Positions 36,152 to 47,589 of a DNA stretch of 64,000 nucleotides are shown piece after piece (position 1 is the first letter of the stretch; each line of letters starts with the position of its first letter). The position numbers and the translations under genes were made by a program. Origin of the DNA: Acanthaster planci (Eukaryota; Echinodermata; Asteroidea; Valvatida; Acanthasteridae); assembly GCF_001949145.1 (NCBI RefSeq), contig NW_019091415.1:66787-130786 (forward strand), written 5' to 3'. The notes beneath the pieces are model-generated. The model did not search any database. It saw nothing but the letters and a program-made list of their open reading frames with translations, and had not been told where the DNA came from.

Positions 36152-36250
36152 CCACTTGCTGCTAGGTGGATTTTTCTTGAGCAAGACAAGATGCTGGGTC
36201 ATTTTCAAAATTTTCCATTTTCAAAATTCTTCAAAAAATCATCATTCAAA
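36152..36250. mobile_element. Truncated end of a piggyBac-derived MITE
   Basis: After TTAA (36148-36151) the sequence CCACTTGCTGCTAGGTGGA, then TTTTTCTTGAGCAAGACAAG, matches the first hundred bases of the MITE at 26964. Similarity stops at about 36250, so only one end remains. Confidence 0.8.
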
Positions 36251-38704
36251 AAGTTCTTACTTGCACTTTATTTCCTCTGTAGGTTCGTCTCTTGATTTTT
36301 TACCCTTTATAATAGTCACCCTTAACGTTATTGGTCCACATTATTTTGCCATTATTGGATATAAATCAACCATTGTTAAATCTTTTTGAAAGAAATCAGG
36401 AAAAAATTGAAAGCCATTCAACGAGACACCCAATCTAACAATTGTTGACATGGTGGTACTGTTGCTACATGATGTGGCTCCAAAATCAGCACCGTGATTG
36501 GTCCACAAAACTGTTGGGGCATTCCAGACATCGCAACTGGCCAATCTACACCTACAGGAAGACCCAAAACGATATCTTGTTGGTTGCCTTTTGTAAAGAT
36601 TTAATGGTTTCCTCGATCGTTTAGTCTTTCCCCAAGACCCCAGTAATAAAAGGCAGAACGTGTCCTCTTTATGGTAAGCGTTCTGTTTAGCCAAAAGTCC
36701 AAAACCGTGGAAGGGTGCTCTACATAAATAATCACTGACGCCTGAACTAAGACTGGTATCCTGAGAGCCGCAAGCCTGCATTAAGTTCCCACACTTTTTC
36801 CTTGACATTGGCCCAAATCTGCTATAAACGACTGTTTGCCGAGTATAGTTTGAACATGTTAAAGGCAAAATGGAGCCTGAAAACTGGTTTTAAAGGGCTT
36901 GGTTATGTAGTCTTGTCGTGCTCCTCAGTAAAACTTTTGTGCTGCAAACAAACCGTGGAAGCGAACCGAAAATCGAACATGGCACTTTCAAACCAAACCA
37001 AACTTGAGGAGAAAAGCCAACACACCACGAAAAATGGATAATGAGTTTGACGAATTTGACACCGCACACCTCGCCACAAGTGCATGTTTGGACATACGAT
37101 GGCCCTCATCACATGATTGTTGTAAAATGAAGGTGGTGAGAATTCACTAATAATTGACAGAGAAGATGCAGCGTGCAGCATTTCCGTGGCTGGATGATGA
37201 ATTCTGAGTGCTTGCCCCACAATTATCTCCTTCCCGGCCCGAGCTCAAAAGAGGAGTTTGGAGCGTTGCGTCATGACTGTGTGATTTGCTGATCAAAAAT
37301 GTTATGAACTACTAGTGTGTAATATCCACACTTGAATCATATCCAAACACTTCCTTTGAAAATTACGGTTTAATGCTGAATAAGTGTAGAAAGTTATGGA
37401 TTTACAGTAAACTATAACATTAAACGGTGGCGTAAGCCGACATTAGTATCTTTACCCTCATCCTACTAAAAAGGAAATCTCTTGGTGCTCCCATCAAAAC
37501 GTACAATAATGTAACAGAAACTTGGCATTTTTGGAATAATTACAGGCGGTTTTCGGTTTCAGGGCCCACGACGGGACGACTGTGCCACAATGCACAAAGC
37601 TTTTAAAACAGTGACAGATGCCAAACATAAAGTGTTTTTTCTCGTGGACAATGGCGTACTTGGCAGCCAAATAAGCCTGATTGTCATAGGAAAAAACAAA
37701 TGGCCAATACAGTCATGCTGCCACTCTGTCAAAGTTCTTACATAGGCCTGAAGTACTATGTGGCTGTACATCGTTGATGTCATTGGAGAAGAGACAAACG
37801 GAAAACAGGTCTACACTGTCCAGAGTCAAATCAAGTGTTATTTAAAATGAAGTTTGTCTGCCATCTCTGGATAAATATTCAATTATCTACCATATGAATA
37901 CAATGTTCATGGCACAATATTAATCGGCCGAAAAAAGTCTCTGAGCTGGCTGGCGTGTCAATGCAATTCCGCTAATATTTCCATGTCAAATAACAAAGGT
38001 CAGATGTAACAGGGACACAAAAAAGTCAAACTTTTGGACCCCTAATTGGAATTACCTATGTACATACATAGCAAACTCAACCACACGTGGGTTTATCAAC
38101 AGTGCAGGGCAAAATTTACACACATTTTCTTCTTTAATTATCTGGAATTCTGGTACATGAATCAGTTTTTACTAAACTAAGAAATTCTTCATTAGAAACT
38201 GAACTTATTACAGTGATTCTGGTTGACAATTTATTTTTCACTTGATCCTTTTTATGCACAAAAAGCTTTAGAAGCAACCCAGAACTGGTGGAACTGAACA
38301 AGGAATAGTGCTGTCGTCACTTTAGTCAATCCTATCATTCTCATTAAAAGTTTTAGTTTTTAAAATAATTTTGTATTATCTCACAGACACAAGGGTGGCT
38401 ACTGACAACAGCTTCACTGGAATCTGAGGCCTCTTCAAGATACAATCAGATTCCTGAACTAGGAAAATGACTCTATTCTTGTAATTTGAGATCATTTTCT
38501 TCCTCTACGCCAAACCAAACACAACCAAAATTGACCAGGTCAAGTTTTAATTCTAACGTGAATAACAAATGTACCATGTACACGTACATTTTTCTAATAA
38601 AGAAATGCCAAACAATCACCAGAAAGCCATAAGGGGTTCATTGTACCATGGCCAATTGGCTTAATGCATGGAGCTGATCTTTTACCAGGGAATATGGGCA
38701 ATTT
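36251..38704. other. LAR intron; one long unassigned minus ORF
   Basis: The minus strand has a 175-codon open frame at 36341-36868 with cysteine- and serine-rich sequence (CGSQDTSLSSGVSDYLCR). I recognise no domain in it. It may be a decayed transposase read in the wrong frame or chance. The rest shows nothing. Confidence 0.35.
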
Positions 38705-38852
38705 ACAATAGTGCACCTCCAAGAGTTTATAATGCGTCAACCAATCACAGTGCAGGAAATCTGTTGATCCTTTCCAAACGCACACTGGGTCGACAGATTT
38801 CGTGCACTGTGATTGGTCAACGCATTGCAAACTCTTGGAGGTGCAATATTGT
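38705..38852. repeat. Fold-back element, 66-bp arms, 16-bp loop
   Basis: The left arm 38705-38770 and right arm 38787-38852 are inverted copies with about 58 of 66 bases paired, separated by 16 bases. Arms include TGCACCTCCAAGAGTTT and ACCAATCACAGTGCA. No clear target duplication was found. It may be a MITE or could form a hairpin in the LAR pre-mRNA; it lies in the intron inside the last FN3 domain. Confidence 0.9.
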
Positions 38853-39922
38853 GAAACGCACATATCAGAAAATGTTTCTCAGTCTGGATTAGCACCACGA
38901 ATAAGTTGCAGTTTTTGATTGTGTGGTAATTGGCTTGATGCTCGATAGATTTTTATGAAGGTCGGCACGGATTAAGAATCATGCACGGTGCAGATTGAGA
39001 CACTTTGATTGCCATGTATAAATATATTGTGTCACTGGCAACGATGTTGCTGTGGTGAGCTTTTCTCTTTGTGCTGTTCTGCCAACTTGATCAGACACAT
39101 GTGACCCCGCTCTGTAAAAATGAGTCACAAGCCTCTGGAACTAATTTTGAGTTGTACTTTGTATTAGATTGAGGAATTTGAGCTCTTTCTTTTGATGTGT
39201 CACTCAGTTTGGTACAATGAAAATGGATGTTGTGTAGATGTTAAAATCTTGACGATTCCTGTGCAATATTCTTTAAAAGGCTTTTGACTCAATCAATGAA
39301 AACCATGATTTTTTAACATTTTGTGATGTACTTAGTGGAAAAAACATGGTTTGCAAGGATCTACCCAAAGAGCCCACTCATCTGGATATTGTGGCACAAA
39401 AGCATACACTACAAAAGTGGCTCTGGAGAAGTGACTCATTTTTCACAGAGCGAGTCACATATAGCAATGTCATATGAGATCACACTCAAAAAGCACAAAC
39501 CTGAATAAAACAGGATTTCACTTTTGGGAGTTCAGCCCTGAGCTGAAGTGCATCCCCAATCAGTTAAAGAAAGACAAGTGGGTTCTTGCACGCATTCTGC
39601 GTGTACATAAAGACCGTACTTGCCAGAATAAATTAGTTGTGCGTACTCAGCGTGCTCCGTGTCAAACATACTATACTAGGCACACCTATGTGGTGAGTAC
39701 TAAAACGCTCTCTTTTGTTCCGCTGGGAGCAGATTGTCTAACCTTATTTGCTTTTGATCAAATATATACCAATGAATTTCATGATTTGCTCTGCTGTTAG
39801 CTTTAATGAAGTTTCATAATTTAGTTTCTGATACAATGCTAAAACGCATACCTTTTGTCTAACAAAGTACTGTGAAAAGACATACACTATTCTCTTTAAA
39901 ACAGATGGATACTTCAACTCAC
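38853..39922. other. LAR intron, no recognised feature
   Basis: Two plus-strand frames at 39323-39508 and 39474-39800 carry no motif that I recognise. Confidence 0.45.
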
Positions 39923-40029
39923 TCTGTATACCCTTATTGGGCCGTCTGAGCTTGATGGTGCATCCCACACAAGCTTGACATCATTTCCATCTTTTAACTC
40001 AGCCTGAAATCTCTCTGGTGCTGCTGATT
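39923..40029 (-). CDS. LAR-type receptor phosphatase, first half of the last FN3 domain
   Basis: The minus strand reads (E)SAAPERFQAELKDGNDVKLV, then WDAPSSSDGPIRVYR, with the A-B strand start and the conserved tryptophan of FN3. The acceptor is TTATTCAG|AA (phase 1) and the donor AGA|GTGAGT (phase 0), matching the next exon at 35072. The 107-bp size fits these phases. The N-terminal residue pairs with the G left by exon 46046. Confidence 0.88.
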
Positions 40030-40284
40030 CTGAATAACAGAAAGAGGGGTGACAGGATAAAGTACTGTTTGCACTCATGACTAAACACTAAGCCTCATCC
40101 TTATACTATCAATGTCATTCTCAATCTGTGAGATGTTCCCTCTCCTGATGTTCACAATGTGATCTCCACTCAAAATTTGGGAATACAACCAACATAAATG
40201 CAAAATAAAACACCATGTTTTCAACCTAAATGAAACACTAAAAATATTTCAACAAAAAATTCCTTCCCCACATTCAGTGGGAAT

Positions 40285-40415
40285 ACCTACCCAACCAGTC
40301 ACTACATATGCAAATTTCCCATGCGCCTATTATTCCCTGAAAAGACTTGATCATCCGAGGTGGACCCTGACCTCCCACAATGCAACTCGGCCCCACTGCC
40401 ATGTCATCCATCTTT
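40285..40415. repeat. Inverted-repeat end, left
   Basis: This is the left arm. A further short copy of its first bases (CTACCTACCCAAACAGTAAC) recurs at about 40536. Confidence 0.75.
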
Positions 40416-40597
40416 CGAAGTGACCGGGAATATCGGACTCAAAGTGGGGAGAATGGGTGGGTGAGGACTATCTGTAGGTATTCTCTAGTAGACCTGACCC
40501 ACACTGAATGTGAGGAAGGAGTCTACGGTGCTCTACCTACCCAAACAGTAACTACACATGGCACGTTCTTCATAAAATGGACCAAAATGCAACTATT

Positions 40598-40843
40598 GTA
40601 TGGCTCATCACGGAAGCGCTTTTCTCCCCTTGGTAATCTACTCCCACTGAATGCCACAAATGGTATATCTTTCAAAACAAGACGGATTTCCTCTGCTTTT
40701 GACAACTGAAAAAATGTTCGCAATTCCCAGCAGCTAGTATCTTCATTCCGAGTATGGCCTTTTGTCACAAGGCCCAGCTCTTTTGTCCGATTTCGGGCAC
40801 CCTAGCTATGCGTACAAACTCAAGGTTCCCCGGCGCCATATGT
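40598..40843. mobile_element. piggyBac-derived MITE fragment
   Basis: The sequence from ATGGCTCATC through GGTAATCTACTCCCACT, CAATTCCCAGCAGC and GGCCCAGCTCTTTTGTCC matches the right half of the MITE at 26964-27477. The left half and the terminal CCACTT are missing. Confidence 0.75.
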
Positions 40844-40849
40844 TTAAAT

Positions 40850-41780
40850 TCAATTAATAGATATGGATATACATGTAGATAACATTTCTGCAGCATTTCC
40901 CCAATTGGGAGGATTACAAGGCCTGCAAGAGAAAGAAATAGCAAAGTGAAATTTATGAAGACAGAATTAAAAAGTCCTGTTTATAGGCCAAAGTCTTGAC
41001 ATGATGAATATTTCTGACCCATACACAAATGTTTATTTTTTTTTTTTAAAAGTTAACGTACAAAAATGATGACCAATATTTATTATTTTCTTAACATAAA
41101 AAGAACCATAAAACCCTCCAAATACTTGCTTACGTTTTGAAATGTTTACGGGAAGGGTACATAAAAAAATTCATGCCTTGGGCCCACTTTTATAAGGAAA
41201 AGGACAATAACATATCTTGTCTGCAAACGAAAAGTTCCTTTTTATAAAGAGTGATTAACAGCTCTTCTGTGTACTCCTCCAATCAGTTCCCAGATTGGGA
41301 GGTGATTTTCTTTGAAATATATACAAAGTGGTTTTTTTTTAAGATGACGGCTCCAGCCAATATGACGAAAGAGTAAATTTACAATGAGAACATTGGGTAC
41401 AGCATGGCTGGCCCACGCTAATGATTTTCAAAGGTTGTGACATTGGTTAATTAATTACAAACCGAGAATCTCCCTGCGAAGTACAAAAGTACATGACATA
41501 TACATGTAATTCCTTGATCGCATGTCACTGGAACAAGGTTTCAGCCGTGCACAGGCCAAAAAAACCAGGTTTTGTCCATCAAAAGGATGCGGCAGCCGTG
41601 GTTGTCAAAAGTGTCTCTGCAACTAACCAAGAGTGCTGTGGTTAGACTGCTTTCACTGCGTTCAGTGTGGAATTTAAATAACAATAGCGTGAAATTCATT
41701 TCATCTCCCTGGCGCAAATCCATCTTTGAAATAGTTGTTCGCGGTACTCGCTGCTACATCTGACTCAAACCACCCAGCCA
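40850..41780. other. No recognisable gene
   Basis: A+T-rich intronic DNA between the MITE fragment and the SINE-like head, with no feature recognised. Confidence 0.45.
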
Positions 41781-41784
41781 ACAC

Positions 41785-41865
41785 CCGCAAAGGAGTGGTT
41801 ATTAAGATGTCTGCACTAGTAAGCAAGAGGTCGTGGCTTCGAGTCCCACCCGAGTGTGGGAAATC
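41785..41865 (+). repeat. tRNA-derived SINE head
   Basis: An A-box-like GTGGTTATTAAG near 41795 and a B box GGCTTCGAGTCCC at about 41835 are spaced as in a tRNA gene. The sequence TAAGCAAGAGGTCGTGG before the B box is a typical tRNA-SINE layout. The acceptor stem does not pair convincingly, so this is not called a tRNA gene. Confidence 0.55.
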
Positions 41866-43150
41866 ACTGGAACATGCGATATCTGCGTGGAGTCTGTGTC
41901 TTCAGCCAGCAAGATGGGCATACAGAGAACTCGCAGTTTGATATGAGAGGGATTACTTCACAGATGACAGGCCAATTTTGGTGGGAGGTGGAAAACATGC
42001 ATACGGGGTCCACAATGTTGTAGTGGTTATTTCCAGTTGTATTAAGTAAGCCTGGTAGAAGTAGAAAAGAAACAAAGTGACTGCCTGGACTCAATGTGAA
42101 AGTGATACAGGTGTGTGTTTTTTTAAATTAAATGATATTCTACTTTGAATTCTTAAACTTAATTTCGAACAGTCAAATAAGTGAATTTGTAGAGCCAAGG
42201 AAACCAAAAGGCAAAGTGTAAATACGTTGCAGTGTATTAACTCTCCTGGAACAGGTCGCACCTTAATTATTAGAGCTACCAAAGAAATGATTTTTGCCCC
42301 AAATCCCAGTTGGGGACGTTACTCTTCAGACAGACCTCATTTTCAGTGTATTTTGGACACTTTCAAAATGGTCTCGTGTGTGTTCCAAGCAATAAGGCTG
42401 TTGTCAAATGCACAGAATAACCTTCCATGGGTATGGGTATTGGGTCGAAGTGCCCAGTAGAAAAGCAAACTGACTCATGATCCATGGAAATGCAGTTCGT
42501 AATTTTGATTTCAATGCATTTATTTCATTTTTTTAAAACAAGTTTATATTCAGTGAAACAAAAATTCTTTGGAAGTGCAAAAAATTGCAGAAGAGTGTGG
42601 TGGAAAATGGTTGATATCACACGAAAGTCCTTGTCGATGTCAGGGTGCATTGAGTGGAGAAATCACATATTGCTCGCTACATGTATACAACTGACATGTC
42701 TAGTTGCCGCCACAATATGTACTGTACATGTATATTGCAAAGAATAGGGACTGCGAGCCAGAATAAAGCCTAAGATTCCCCAGCAGCGAAAGAAAATGGG
42801 AAGCAACGTAAAACACAAAACTTTTCCCAATGCCAGGCTATGTAAGAAACAAAAGCTAAACATTCTTTGTATTTTTAGAAGGGGGACAACGCTGACAAGA
42901 AAGATGGGCCACATTGCCAAACACCGCTGCTCAACCTACCCTGTTCCCAAAAAACCTGAAAGTTTAGTTTTGTTGAATGTCAGGTCAGTGGCTTTTGTTG
43001 TTGAATGAATGTCAGTGAATGAAGTAATCTTTTCAGGTACCCGAGTCACTCCGATAACTTATCTTTAAAGCCCACTGTGGTGAGCAGAGAGGCTTACATA
43101 TTTCTTATTAGCATAACAATGCTGAGAACACAATAACTTACTATCTTTAA
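41866..43150. other. No recognisable gene
   Basis: No domain or repeat family recognised; short open frames only. Confidence 0.45.
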
Positions 43151-43159
43151 TGGGCTGTG

Positions 43160-44140
43160 GCCTGAGCTACACCAGTCTTGAATGCTGGTAGGTTTCGGCC
43201 TGTAGCAGTCATTAGGGACCACCAGGCAGAGCGTGGACACGCTTCTCCATGGCCTGCGCAGGCTTACCAATGGCAGCGAGAGCTGCCTCAGAAGGCTATG
43301 ACGGAGACTCGATAGCAGGTCTGCATACCAATGGTGTATTCAATGGGAAAGTGATCCATGAACTTGGCCCAGAAAAAGCAACTTCTCTGGATTCTGTCTG
43401 GATGCCCACGCTGTATTATGTCAACTTCCTCCCTGGGAGCCCTGTAGCAAGAGTATCTGAAGGCTCAAGAATGGGTCGCAGAAGGCAGCATGCCAGGAGA
43501 ACACTCCCGTTCAAGGTCGGAGGCTACTGTGGAATTCCAGGCACAGGGACCCAATGAAGTAAGGTCAGATGGCTCGGAGATGCCTAGTTGGAAACCCAAA
43601 GCCACGGATAGGTTGGGGTGGTTTAAAGCCTCAGCGGAGCAAACGCCCTGTAGGCTCTGCGGTACCCGGTGAAGGTTTAGTGGGTGTCGCAGTGTTGTGG
43701 CCTGATGACGCACCAGGTGGGGCAGGCCCAGTTGTCTGTGGGGAGCCCAAGCCGGGGTCTTCAATATCTGAGCAAGTGGAAGTACGCTCGGAAGTCGCTG
43801 GAGAACTGATATTCCTAGCCGAAGATGAGCAGCAGCTGATGGTGTTTAAAGTAGGTAGGGGAATACTGGTCCCAACACCACATGGATTCTGCTGGGCCAT
43901 GGCAGTCGGAGGGTGTAGTGTACTTCACATTGACGGTAAGACGAGCCCGGGAGACTCTCGGGAGTCCCGGCTGGCTGGGCAAGCCAGCAATTGACCAAAG
44001 AGACGGGGCCTTGCCAGATCCTAGTGGGTATCCCTGCTCAAGTGGCAATCCACAGAGCTTCCCTGTGAGCTCTGTGGGGCCGAAAAAACCACAAGGCCTT
44101 GCCAGATCTTAGTGGGTTCCCCTGACTGATGACTAGGCCT
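43160..44140 (-). pseudogene. Possible gag-like ORF1 of a DIRS-type element
   Basis: The segment is much more G+C-rich than its surroundings. The minus strand has an open frame at 43631-43900 beginning MAQQNPCGVG and rich in Pro, Ser and Thr (SPQTTGPAPPGASSG), followed on the same strand by frames covering 43465-43764. Disordered P/S/T-rich ORF1 products are common in DIRS-type elements, and the region sits between the inverted-repeat ends. On the plus strand GGCCTTGCCAGATC is repeated at 44008 and 44094. The assignment is weak. Confidence 0.3.
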
Positions 44141-44209
44141 ATTGCTTATAGGTAGGGTAGCCACGGGCATAGCTTGGACGAACCTCGTAATTATCAATGG
44201 TAAACTAGG

Positions 44210-44638
44210 CACCGTCAATAGTGTCTTTTCCGATATCGATACATCAGTTTTTTTAATTGAAATTATCAATATATGGCTATTTATTCATTTTAATTTTCAC
44301 CTGAACTTACACATCTCATGCTATCTAATGATGAGCACAAGAGCAATTTTGGACTCTATATCCTACAGGCCTTTTACACCTTTCTAGTCACAGCTACAAA
44401 AAGTGCACTTCATTTTTTGCACCAAAATGTCCCAGATAGTGCCACAGATGTCATCGTTAGTGGTTCTGCACAATCTTTTTAAATTTTGTACCAGGCTTCG
44501 AATTAGAAAAAATATTCCATGTGCACCACGAGTGCATGTAATTGAAAAAGTTTACGTGCACTTCCAAAAGTTTCCATTAGCTTATGTAAGAAAAAATACA
44601 GAGTAGAACACAGTAACAGTATGTTACCCTGCAAGTTT
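44210..44638. repeat. Left part of a CACCGTC-type MITE, cut by an assembly gap
   Basis: It begins CACCGTCAATAGTG and continues with CCGATATCGATACATC, the same end type as the MITE at 22820-23736. The rest is lost in the N run at 44639. Confidence 0.5.
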
Positions 44639-45193
44639 NNNNNNNNNNNNNNNNNNNNNNNNNNNNNNNNNNNNNNNNNNNNNNNNNNNNNNNNNNNNNN
44701 NNNNNNNNNNNNNNNNNNNNNNNNNNNNNNNNNNNNNNNNNNNNNNNNNNNNNNNNNNNNNNNNNNNNNNNNNNNNNNNNNNNNNNNNNNNNNNNNNNNN
44801 NNNNNNNNNNNNNNNNNNNNNNNNNNNNNNNNNNNNNNNNNNNNNNNNNNNNNNNNNNNNNNNNNNNNNNNNNNNNNNNNNNNNNNNNNNNNNNNNNNNN
44901 NNNNNNNNNNNNNNNNNNNNNNNNNNNNNNNNNNNNNNNNNNNNNNNNNNNNNNNNNNNNNNNNNNNNNNNNNNNNNNNNNNNNNNNNNNNNNNNNNNNN
45001 NNNNNNNNNNNNNNNNNNNNNNNNNNNNNNNNNNNNNNNNNNNNNNNNNNNNNNNNNNNNNNNNNNNNNNNNNNNNNNNNNNNNNNNNNNNNNNNNNNNN
45101 NNNNNNNNNNNNNNNNNNNNNNNNNNNNNNNNNNNNNNNNNNNNNNNNNNNNNNNNNNNNNNNNNNNNNNNNNNNNNNNNNNNNNNNNNNNNN
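44639..45193. other. Assembly gap (555 N)
   Basis: A run of unknown bases. Open frames spanning it are artefacts. Confidence 1.
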
Positions 45194-45329
45194 CATGTAC
45201 ATGTACGTGCATTGTGTCCGGTAAAGCCAACGTTATGTGCAGTTGTATTTAGTCTAGATCCATGGTGACACTACAGAGTATAGAAGTGAATATGTCACAT
45301 GCACAGTTATGTGTGTAAAAGGTAAACGA

Positions 45330-45581
45330 CATTAGCCTGAGAACCAACGTAAGCCGTGGCTTATCGAAAATTACGGTAATGTGACAATGCACTTTCGTAT
45401 TTTTAATAAAATTTGGTCCTACATAGCGATATTTTCAGTGTATTTTTCAATAGAGATGTTTTCAATGTTTCGATATTTCTTAAAAATCTGATATTTTCCA
45501 TATAATGATATTACCAAATAACTAACATCAGCGATATCAATCCCATATCAATAATAACGATATATGGATATATCGACGGTG
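45330..45581. repeat. Right part of a CACCGTC-type MITE
   Basis: From GAACCAACGTAAGCCGTG to ATATCGACGGTG this is collinear with 23480-23736 of the MITE at 22.8 kb. It ends at 45581. The flanks of this end and of 44210 do not form a duplication, so the two halves may come from different copies. Confidence 0.65.
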
Positions 45582-45804
45582 TTTTGTTATGGTAAATACC
45601 TGCAGGGTGAATATACAAGAAACAGAAGAAAAGAACATAAAATATACATAGACACTCTTATCAACAGATAAGTGAAAATTAAGGTGATGCTTTATTCAGA
45701 AAGGAAGGATGGATGACCAAATCGATACATAAGCGTGTACACAGATGGAAACTCAAAAAATCAACGATGCCTCGGAAGACACGTCATTATGTTATGGCAG
45801 AGAG

Positions 45805-45945
45805 AAAAGAAGGACCAACATGGCGGCGGTGCTGCATTGCATTGTGGGAGGTTAGGGTGCACCTCAGGTGATCCAAGTCTTTTCAGCGAATAATAAGAGG
45901 TGTATGGGAAATTTACATATGTAGTGACTGTTGGATAGGTAGAGC
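45805..45945. repeat. Inverted-repeat end, right
   Basis: Complement of 40285-40415; see the element entry. Confidence 0.75.
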
Positions 45946-46045
45946 ATCATAGACTTAAAAGTTTAGCAATAAAAGGGCTCTTAACACAAGTGAGTAGGCC
46001 CTCCTTATTCCCCACTTAAATCATTGGGTTGAAAATACTACCAAC

Positions 46046-46351
46046 CTTCTCCGAGTGTAGTTGCATAAACAATGCGTGAACTTGGCGAGTTGCCCTCTGG
46101 AGTTTGAAGCTGGACTACAACAGCATAGTCTGTGTTGGGTTCCAAATCACCAATCTCTGCTTGGTGGAAATCACCCACAACCACCCGTTTCCAGTAGCTC
46201 AGATCCACATCCACAGATTCACTTGTACAATACACAATATACGTCAAGCCGGAACGATCATTTTCTATATCAACAGGTGGTTTCCATTCAATAAGGATAG
46301 CAGTGGTGCTCATTGGGCTGACTCTGATATTACGTGGAGCTTCCCTAGGAG
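46046..46351 (-). CDS. LAR-type receptor phosphatase, one complete FN3 domain
   Basis: The exon encodes (P)PREAPRNIRVSPMSTTAI, IEWKPPVDIENDRSG, YIVYCTSESVDVD and IGDLEPNTDYAVVVQLQTPE, a full FN3 domain with the conserved tryptophan and LxPxTxYxxxV core, and ends in ATTLGE. The acceptor TTTACAG|CT and the donor GAAG|GTTGGT are both phase 1. The length of 306 bp is a multiple of three, so it is a symmetric 1-1 exon that could be skipped without frame change. It lies between exons 53650 and 40029 with matching phases. Confidence 0.9.
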
Positions 46352-46359
46352 CTGTAAAC

Positions 46360-47585
46360 ATGAAAATACAAGTGAAATAACTCTAACATACACTGTAAAT
46401 AAGGCCAATTAAGATAAACTGACTTTCAGTAAAAGTACATTCGTTATTCCTGTTGTATGAATGGGAGTTTATGCACTTGAATACCCTGTCACTCAAAACA
46501 CCCAAAAAAGTATCTCTGTTATCAAAGTTTTATTTGATCACTCCAAAAGAAACCATGGCTGAAGAGTAACAAGAAGACTTCAGAGATCATTGATCTTTTC
46601 ATGAGACATCACTGCCAAGTGGGGAAACACTACATGCTACCATTGTGATTCACGTAGTCACAATAACCAGCCCGAACCCATAACAAAGTTAAAAGCTATC
46701 ACTAGCTCTTTAAATGACTATGTGTTTGCATTAAAGACACACAGTAGATGTGCTCGGCTTCTGAGCCAGCCAAATCACTACCGTTTGCCTAATGACCTCA
46801 AGCATGACATCAAGCTTTGTTTACATACTCGTGGTGTGCTTTCCAAAGAGAGCTTGATGGAACGCATCCCACATACATGTTATTGCAATAAGAAAGATCA
46901 TGTTGATGTGCACGTATGACTTGACTGTCACAAAATTGGGAACTTGTTCAACTTGTAATAGAGTAACTCAATGTTTTCTGCATTCCCATAAGGTTCAACC
47001 TTCTTGTAAATGGAAAGAAATCAAAGATCGGTATGATTGTTTCTTTTATCAATGACTGTGGGAAGTGGAAAGCACAGGCTTGCTCATATACATCAAGATC
47101 CCTCTAGATAAATATATGACTTTTGATACAACCTTATTAAAAATCCAGGGATTTAAAACAAAAAAGAAACAAGAGAAGCAAGAAACTAAGGGACGGGATC
47201 AAAAATACAGTTCGCACTCGCGCTAATGCCAAGAACGCATTCTTTTGTTCAAGCTACCTCCCCTTTGCATGCACAAGAACAGCCGTCCTGTTCCCTCACG
47301 TTCCTCTTCAACAAAAGACCCGTCAAGGTCTGTGCACACAGCAAGACGTTGTAGCCCCCAGGGTGGTACAAAACCTGGAGGCTACGAGAATGGTGTTCGA
47401 ACAACCATCCATGGATTCGCAAACAGCGGGGAAAATTAAATCTTTGGCCACTCTTCTGCTTTAAGACATTTCTTTTTAATTCTCTGAAGTAGAGAACTTC
47501 AGCACCGCATTCCACAAGTAATACTTTGCTTTTTATCAACAAAAGATATACATTTTATAAAGTTTTGAGAGGAGGTGTTATTGAG
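46360..47585. other. LAR intron, no recognised gene
   Basis: A plus-strand open stretch at about 46600-46919 (LKHDIKLCLHTRGVLSKES) looks protein-like but is not recognised. Nothing else is supported. Confidence 0.4.
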
Positions 47586-47589
47586 TGGA

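Larger units (their letters stand above)
40285..45945. mobile_element. Possible element bounded by long inverted repeats
   Basis: The sequences at 40285-40415 and 45805-45945 are inverted copies over more than 120 bp, sharing CAGTCACTACATATG, AAATTTCCCAT, GAAAAGACTTG and CCTCCCACAATGCAA. The same repeat forms the ends of the 54382-59097 element that carries DIRS-type RNase H. DIRS elements have inverted terminal repeats, so this is proposed as a second, more decayed member. Contents are mixed: a MITE fragment, a SINE head, a gag-like stretch and an assembly gap. No target duplication is seen, and the two ends may belong to separate copies. Confidence 0.4.

Noticed and set aside
36341-36868. 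175-codon minus-strand ORF as a real gene
   Set aside because: No domain is recognised and no splice or promoter context; kept only as an unassigned note.
41785-41865. A functional tRNA gene
   Set aside because: The A and B boxes are present but the cloverleaf stems do not pair well; a SINE head is more likely.
44577-45268. Open frames of about 200 codons at 44.6-45.3 kb
   Set aside because: They are almost entirely N.
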